64,000 nucleotides of DNA, taken from Diphasiastrum complanatum (taxonomy: Eukaryota > Streptophyta > Lycopodiopsida > Lycopodiales > Lycopodiaceae). This document shows, piece after piece, positions 57,302 to 64,000 of the stretch. The DNA lies in NCBI GenBank assembly GCA_029204225.1, contig CM055094.1, positions 70,542,252-70,606,251 of the forward strand, written 5' to 3'. A program made the position numbers and the translations under genes. The notes below the pieces were generated by a model. The model was not told the origin of the DNA, searched no databases, and was given only the letters and a program-made list of their open reading frames with translations. How positions within the stretch are numbered: position 1 is the stretch's first letter; each line of letters starts with the position of its first letter.

Positions 57302-57797
57302 TTGTCATCTAATCAAGATGATCAAGCGCGGTATATTGACTCGGGAGCCACAAGACACATGACAGGTAACATGAATTGGTTTAGTAGCTTGAAAGTGTTG
57401 GATAATGGAACGTCTGTTTCACAAGCAAATGGTGAGGTATGCAAGATCAAGGGGATAGGCACTGTTTCAATCCAACTACCTGATGACAAAAGCAGGATGA
57501 TCAGGGAGGTACTTTACGTACTAGGTTTGAAGAAAAATCTACTTTCTGTTGGAGTCAGTACTGATCAAAGGTTGAAAGTAGAATTCGCCCATGATCGTTG
57601 CTTTGTGAAGGATGTGAACCAAAAGTTCAAAGTTATTGCGGATGGAGTAAGGGATCCCAATACAAAATTGTACAGGTTGAATGCTACAATCAAGGGGCAA
57701 CATAGACTTGTATTGTCCATTCCATCGCAAACTGAGTTGTGGCATAAAAGGCTTGGTCACTTGAACTTAGGAAGCCTCAGTTTGATGAGGAAATTGG
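57302..57797 (+). pseudogene. Ty1/copia protease and GAG-pre-integrase, truncated, copy B
   Basis: Encodes IDSGATRHM and ELWHKRLGHLNLGSLSLMRKL like 10412-10907, then ends at the duplication edge. Confidence 0.9.
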
Positions 57798-58259
57798 GAT
57801 CAACATAACTTGGACTATTTCACCATCTTTTATGTTCTCATCAATGCATGCTAAATCATCACTTAGGGACTTAACTCTCAAGATAAATGCATGAACACTT
57901 TCACCCTCTCTTTGCCTACTAGAAAATATTTGTCTCCTTAGGGTCAATACCCTAGATGTGGACTTTGATTCAAAGAGCTTTTTTAAGGCATTCCATGCCT
58001 CACTTGCACTTTGACACTTTCCAACTTCCTTGAGAAGTTCATTTGTAACATTCATTTTAATGATATGAAGAGCCCTTTTGGCCTTCTTATCAGACCTTTG
58101 TTGCTCTTGAAGTGTGAGAGGTCTCTCTTCAATTTCTGCAACTATGTCCATGAGTTCATTCAACTCAAGTAAGGACTCCATCCTCACTTTCCAAGTAGAG
58201 TAGTTTGATGAACTCAACCTTTCACTAGACTCTAGCATGATCCCACCATTGGAAGCCAT
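57798..58259 (-). pseudogene. Ty1/copia element F gag, truncated
   Basis: ATG at 58259 (minus) opens MASNGGIMLESSERLSSSNY, then STWKVRMESLLE, KKAKRALHIIKMNV, ASEAWNALKKLFESKS and EGESVHAFILRVKSLSDDLA, a copia gag with an open frame of about 154 codons and no stop. It is cut at 57797 by the edge of the duplication. Gag would form the particle; zinc knuckle and pol are missing. Confidence 0.85.
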
Positions 58260-59419
58260 GATTCTAATGTTTCTTCAACTTTTAGGTTCTGTCCTAAAGC
58301 ACTTAGCACTCACTTTTCTCTCAACAAATGATAGATAAAGAGATCTATGAAGATTTAGGACCCTAAAACACTTCTATCTTGAACCTAGATGGTTTCCAAG
58401 CATAGAAAGGAAGATTGAAACACATGCAACACTTTGCACACACTAAGAATGGATTACAAAATCAAACCAACCTGAACACACTCTTGCTTAAGCTCTCAAA
58501 CTTTCCAGCAAGTGACCAAATCAAGTTATGGTGTGAAGAGTTACTTGCATTCTTAGAAAATACCCAAAACTAGGATGCCAAGATTACCTAGTAATGAACA
58601 AACTTGATCAACATATGATCAACACACTAAGATATTGATTCAACCTGTAAAACCACATGTAAACCACACTTCTAAAAGTTTATAAACTCCAGCAAGTGAT
58701 AAATACAAGATTTAGAGGTGAATGAATGAGCACACTTAGTGAATCACAAGACTAGCTTCACTATATTGTCAAATCTTGGTGTTTAGATGTAGATCTAAGA
58801 TCACTTCACATGAGAATGTTCCTCAACCCGTTAAGGACCTGAAAACACACTTGCATAATGGTTAACACCTTCCAGCAAATGCTCCAATCAAATTACATAA
58901 GGAGAGTTACTTACATGCTCAACAAAGTACACCAAAATTTATGCCAAAATTGATGACAATCTTTACAATATGCTCTTCACAATGGAGCTTACAATATGTT
59001 CACCCAAAAAAGGGGATTTTTCATCCAAATGGGAGCTTTGCTCAGCCTTTAGGAGAATTACAACTCACTCAAAAGAGCATTTGTCATCCACTTAAGGAGA
59101 AGTTTCATCCACTTAAGGAGAGTGTTCATCCAAGAATGGAGATTGTCAACAATAGGATTGAAAAGAACATTGTTAGTATTGAATATGCACAAGCCTCACA
59201 ATCACAAATGATTAGGTGTTATGATCTGATCCAAAATAGTTTCTTTTCAGCCTCTGATCTTCAATAGACCTGAAATATGCTTTTGATCCACAAGTTCAAC
59301 TCACAAAACAAAGGTTAGTAAGATTTGATCAACAAAGCAATGCATAATCATGCTAGAACTTGATCAAACATCCAAATATCACCAAAAATGGAATACTTAC
59401 TGTAAATAGAAGCCAACCA
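58260..59419 (-). mobile_element. Copia element F untranslated leader with repeats
   Basis: About 1.16 kb lies between gag ATG and the primer site. Three diverged units begin near 58467, 58641 and 58823 (about 175-182 bp period), sharing CAACC(T/C)G, CCAGCAA(G/A)TG and similar parts. A short tandem CATCCACTTAAGGAGA pair lies at about 59089-59122. Confidence 0.6.
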
Positions 59420-59431
59420 GCTCTGATACCA
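59420..59431 (-). other. Primer-binding site, copia F
   Basis: Read on the minus strand as TGGTATCAGAGC, abutting the LTR. Confidence 0.85.
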
Positions 59432-60086
59432 TGTGAAAAATACAGATCCTAAGTGGATCTAAACTCCAAGATCATTGGCTTGAATGCTTGCACTCCAAAC
59501 TACATAAGCTAGGAATTGGCAACACATTCTATGCTACCTAGAATGCAAAGAACTTGATCAAAAAGCATTTATCACAAATGGAAACTTCCATAAACATCAA
59601 GTGCGGCCCAAAATAGCATTATACAGTCCATAATACATCAGCCTACCACTTTTGGAAAGCACCTAAGATCATACACAATAGCTTGAAGACAATACACACA
59701 ACAATGCTCTCAATGGAGGAAGAAACAATGACAATGATCTATTGATCTCAATGAAGCATACAAAAGGTTTCTCCAACCTGTTCTCCACGACTTCCCTACT
59801 ATTTATGGATGAGGAAGATGACTCTCTCTCCTCTCTCTAGAAGGTACTTGACCCTAGATATTCCCTATATAAGAAAAATAGCTAAAAATGGCTTATATGA
59901 CCAAAATACATCAAAATGGTCTCATTTTGAAGGGTATGAAGTTTGACACTTCATCATACTGAAAAAATACAGTAAATAAAAACATTGTGGCCTGGTTCAC
60001 ACGTGTGAAACTCCAGAACCAAAACTATTTACAATTTTAGCCAATTTAGGCCTCAAACTAGCTAGGAAATGTTGACAATTTTCACA
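59432..60086 (-). mobile_element. Copia element F 5' LTR (655 bp)
   Basis: On the minus strand it starts TGTGAAAATTGTC and ends ATTTTTCACA; TGTGAAAA and TTTTCACA are inverted. A TATA-like CTTATATAGGG on the minus strand lies near 59862-59872. Confidence 0.7.
59862..59872 (-). promoter_or_regulatory. TATA box of copia F LTR
   Basis: CTTATATAGGG on the minus strand, inside the 5' LTR at a usual U3 distance from its start. Confidence 0.5.
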
Positions 60087-60457
60087 AGCAAGACACGTTG
60101 TATTTGGACCTTAGATAAAAATTCAACTCAATTACTTCAATGCTCATAGTCAAAATTTATAGTTTAAGAAGATTGAATAATTTTTTAAAATTGTTTCAAA
60201 ACTTTGGACATGCTACATGGTAGCAGGTACTCGATAACATGTCGACAATCACTTATTTGCCCAAGGCCCCAATGCCCATTGCATAACCCCTATCTTATAA
60301 ACTGTAGCCCTGATTTGGGACCCCATAAATAGGTGATCATACAGTTGTAGATACTACATACTGCCATATTCCAATGTCCATACATATTAAAAGACTGAGT
60401 CACTGAGTTGAAAGTTCTTAGTTCACAGTGCTGAGTGGCAAGTGCTTCAAAGTTCAC

Positions 60458-60504
<47 letters not shown>

Positions 60505-62516
60505 CGTCTTGCTTTGTTCGGAACGCATTTCAATGAATCATTGTTATTAACTTCATCCTGGAGTAATCAACTACTCAAGTTAATTGCCAATGATTCAGAA
60601 ATCTCAAATGTCTAGGTGAAGAAGTCAATTATACTAGTATGATACCACATTTAGATCCTTATCCAAATCATTTATAAGTTAATCCATAAGTCTTCCGTAC
60701 AAAGATTTGTTAACTCTGCAAGTATCTGTCAAAACAATACTTGATCATATGTTCATGTTCAACGACTAGGTTAAGTGCACGAAGTAAGTCTAGTAACCAG
60801 GAATACACAGTAGATTCATACAAGATCAATCCTGCACATATGTGAATAATCTCACTACGACCCAGTACATAAACACATTCTTAATTGGCAGATTCCTCCA
60901 GAACCCACATATGTTACTCACATATCTCACTGAGATCTTGTAACTCAGCTATAAAAGATTTTCTATTTCTCATGAGTAAATAACATATACGAGAAATCTT
61001 TGAGACGAATTACATTCAATCTCAATAGTTTTCCAATCCAACTTACCTCTAATTACATAATTTCATCTACTCAATCAACCCCTCTTTGATCCTAGTACCC
61101 AAACTAAGATTAGGCTGATCCAATACAGAACTCTCAGACTTTAAATTCTAATCAAACTTACTTCTATTCCAATCAAAATGGAATTAGTAACCTTTGATCT
61201 TTTACTGTACTACTTATAGATAATGATTCAAATATCAAACCTGTTCTAATTCCAGATTGTCCACACAATCCCTAGAGAATTCCTCTTTTTTGAAAAGTTC
61301 CAATTAGTTATCTCACTCTGAATCTATCCGAAATTACTTTCAGACCAAATCTCATTTCTATACCACAGTTGGTTCTCTTCGAAAAAAAACTATGCAACCT
61401 ACAGATTCCAAAATAAAATTTTATCCCACCACTTCACCCCTCCTTTTAATGAAATTATAAATTTCAATAAAAGTTAGCTGGAAAGATGATATATGAAAAT
61501 ATTCGAATCCAAGAAAAGTCAGTAATAAGTAATTCCACTAAAAGACTCACTTTCTTACAACAGAACTTTTCCTTCACATATTTTCAACCCGAGTGATAGA
61601 AACTACCATTCCATCGAAATTCATTTATGCACAAAGAGATATTCAAGGTTTAAGAAATTGAAACACTTTCAATTTAGAATTTATCTGAATTCCAAGTCTA
61701 TTAACACAAGTAGTAATTGATATGACATAACAGTCTTTAAGAAGAATAACTTCATGCTAAAAATAATCATATAGACTAGTCTGATGTCTTATATTCAAGA
61801 AATTACTTTAGAAGTAAAGGATTAACTAAGTAAGCGAGAGAGATTTGAGGCCTCTGATTTTGTAAATAATGAGATACCACATTGGGATCTAGATTAAACC
61901 TCAAAATTTCCCAAAATACCCCACATTTGATCAAACAATTTTATTTTTCCCATATCGCGACTAGGTACTAAAATACACCATTGATCATCAGATTTTTACA
62001 GTCCTAGAATTTTCTTTCCATAATTATTGATGTCCCATACCATCAGCTTTTCCTTCCAGAAAATCCTTAACCACCTTATCTAATATTCTAGAGATCCACT
62101 GATCATCTAGCTATCCTATAATCCACATAGGATATTATCTCTTGTTCCCATACTCTGGAGAATTCCTTTATTTGGATGACTGGAATGCCTATCAAATGGA
62201 TATCCAAATCCACATCTGATCTTGTGATCCAAACAGAATAATTAACATGGTTCCTCATTACATTTTGATCTTTTCTGGTTAATGATAAGCTTCAAATCCC
62301 ACTGGATCCAAGAGCATTAACTCTCTAGGAAATTAATATCCGGTATTAAGCAATTATTTACTGGGATTACTAAAATTCTAATTGCAAAATACATTTCCCG
62401 ATCACACTTACTACCACTAATGTCCACTCTTCTTCCCTCAGAATTTTCAGTTCCCTGAAAATCCTTCAGCTAAGGTATCAAGAAGATCTAACGACATTAG
62501 TGAATGTTTAAAAAAT
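60087..62516. other. AT-rich interval without recognised genes
   Basis: About 2.4 kb with no coding frames or element ends identified. It contains one CT microsatellite and stops at the inverted copy. Confidence 0.5.
60461..60500. repeat. (CT)n microsatellite
   Basis: Uninterrupted 40 bp CT tract. Confidence 0.95.
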
Positions 62517-64000
62517 TCAAAAGCTTTGATTTGTTCAATTTTAATGACCAAATTCATCAAAACCACAATAACCAACTGATCGGTGTTCCACCGATTTGAA
62601 AAGGAGAAAACCGGAAAAACACAATTTAATAACATTTAATGGGAGTACCAATACTCCAGAGTTAATTGGTTTAAATAGCATCGTACCAAGGAATTCAATT
62701 CCTAAAGTCGGTATATGCCTAACAACTCTACCATTACCATCGTTTCTCAATATTGGTTAAGAATGATTTATTCAAAACCACTGATTTGAACAACTTGACT
62801 TCGGAAACTGAGGTACAAAGGTTCCACACAAATTTTGGGCTTATTGGAAGATGTCCTTGTAATCCAGTTGACTAACAAATAAAGTCTTATTACATGCATA
62901 TTGTTCCTTGGGAAATCCCTATTCGGGAGGCAATATCCAAACCACGATTTAAATTTTGACGACCTAGCACCAGGAAACCAAAATTCCACTGATTGGGTGC
63001 TAGTACTTTGAGTTCGAAAATCTAATTTCGAACTAACATCAAAGTTACAACTTGTCAAAACTTTAAAACCCAATGGTCACTCGGCATGTATGTAGACCGT
63101 TACTCCTTACAACCATGTCATGCATGTCAAAAAGCCCTATAGAAATGTGGCCCAACCCCAAACCCTATCTTCTACAAAAAAAAAACAAGGGATTAGGGCC
63201 GGCTCCCACCCCACAACCTCCACGGACTGCTCGGACCTTACAATCGATGGAAAGAGAGAAAGCCGCCACTTTTCAAATCTCAAAACCATGCTCCACCATC
63301 GGGAGAGACAAAGAGCTTCATGACTCAAGCAGGGCTGCGCTATCTCTTGATTCAGTTACAGTTCAACATTCCGGCTTACAGCACAGTGCATGCAAGCATC
63401 ATGATCCACTTGATAGCCAGCTACCTCTGTTGCAAATTCAGGTTTTGAAACTGCTATCCCTAACTGAATGCTCCTGCAACCTGTTATTAACAGATTGGAA
63501 CCAGTAAGGCCGCTACAACACATAAAGCTGATCGCGCACCTCCTTCAAAACACTAATTTTTGTAGGGCAATCCATCTCGTTTGAACCAACGCTGGAGAAT
63601 GCAGATTTTTAACCTCATTGTGTCCTTCATCACGCTTCTATTGTGGGTAGAATGTTCCAACTGCTGTCATCCTCGTTCACATCATGTTATCACATGAATG
63701 AGGATCTAAAGCAGTATGACATGGATTTAGACTTCCACAACTTGCAGGTGATTTCTGGGAAGGAGCACTCTATTCACAAGCAGTCAGGCTCATCACACCA
63801 ACGACCTGCAGCACAATCAACGATCACTGCTTCTAACTAGCCATTAACAAAATCTACAGATCTGCCTCCAAAATCTCCTTCTGTTCCATCACTCAGGAAC
63901 AAGAATCGTTGGGAAAAAGTAAGAAGACACATTGTATTTTGTTCATCTAGCAAACTAAAACCATAAATTCCACCAAAGCTTCAATTACCAAAAAGATGTA
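62517..64000 (-). repeat. Inverted copy of 46588-48071 (continues off window)
   Basis: Reverse complement of 46588-48071 under position sum 110588. At 62524-63163 it also matches copy A inverted. It agrees with copy B, not A, at the three-T run of GGGATTTCCCAAGG, and with A, not B, at two substitutions (near 63060 and 62738). Confidence 0.95.
63073..63970 (+). pseudogene. Unrecognised gene fragment, right partner
   Basis: The forward frames 63073-63507 and 63643-63840 mirror 46748-47515. The frame from 63643 runs MNEDLKQYDMDLDFHNLQ, VISGKEHSIHKQSGSS and QSTITASN to TAG at 63838-63840, then resumes in frame as LPPKSPSVPSLRNKNRWEK before a donor-like GTAAGA near 63918. This looks like a degraded host exon. 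I cannot name the protein; composition is Ser/Gln-rich without known domain. Confidence 0.35.

Larger units (their letters stand above)
47425..57797 (+). repeat. Segmental duplication, copy B (~10.37 kb)
   Basis: Same content and order as 537-10907. Its right edge, after AGGAAATTGG, is followed by GATCAACATAAC from an unrelated copia gag, whereas copy A continues through copia pol. Confidence 0.95.

Noticed and set aside
60087-62516. Possible gene in the large AT-rich interval
   Set aside because: No frame beyond about 60 codons and no splice-consistent coding blocks were seen.

Overview
This window looks like transposon-dense nuclear DNA from a flowering plant. The supporting evidence is a set of nested Ty1/copia and Ty3/gypsy retrotransposons with initiator-Met-tRNA primer sites (TGGTATCAGAGC), a TRIM element, a LINE fragment, CACTA (En/Spm, TNP2-type) transposons, pyrimidine and CA microsatellites, and a cytochrome P450 fragment resembling CYP704. 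I cannot name the species. No complete host gene is visible, and almost every coding region is broken by stops, frameshifts, deletions or junctions with other elements.

Layout. 1-350: P450 gene remnant. 537-10907: copy A of a ~10.4 kb segment, holding an anonymous block, a TRIM whose LTRs carry tRNA-like sequences, a gypsy integrase scrap, a copia 3' end, a LINE reverse-transcriptase fragment, a ~390 bp foldback, a gypsy LTR with chromodomain-type pol (minus strand), and the first half of a copia element that continues to its 3' LTR at 13730-13999. 14000-26340: gag scraps, an unrecognised gene fragment (15051-16022), microsatellite, copia and gypsy remnants. 26340-35040: three copia elements, two with interior deletions and one with a small internal inversion. 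36530-46255: a CACTA-like end rich in palindromic repeats, a TNP2 C-terminal exon, a copia 5' end, and a larger minus-strand TNP2 element (39.8-45.5 kb) that also holds a SET-domain-like exon, then a copia 3' end.

47425-57797: copy B of the ~10.4 kb segment, direct orientation, about 99.5% identical to copy A by eye, with the same nested elements in the same places. It ends abruptly inside copia pol against a different copia 5' end (57798-60086, minus). 60087-62516 shows no coding signal. 62517-64000 is an inverted copy of 46588-48071 that runs off the window.

The genes do not form a host pathway. The working logic is that of mobile elements: gag (particle), protease, integrase, reverse transcriptase and RNase H in fixed family order between LTRs, and the TNP2 transposase acting on CACTA ends. 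The strongest points of interest are the recent large duplication with its inverted partial third copy, the tRNA-like TRIM LTRs, the SET-like exon inside a CACTA element, the two kinds of palindromic subterminal arrays, and the long foldback. All identities are by visual comparison, not alignment.
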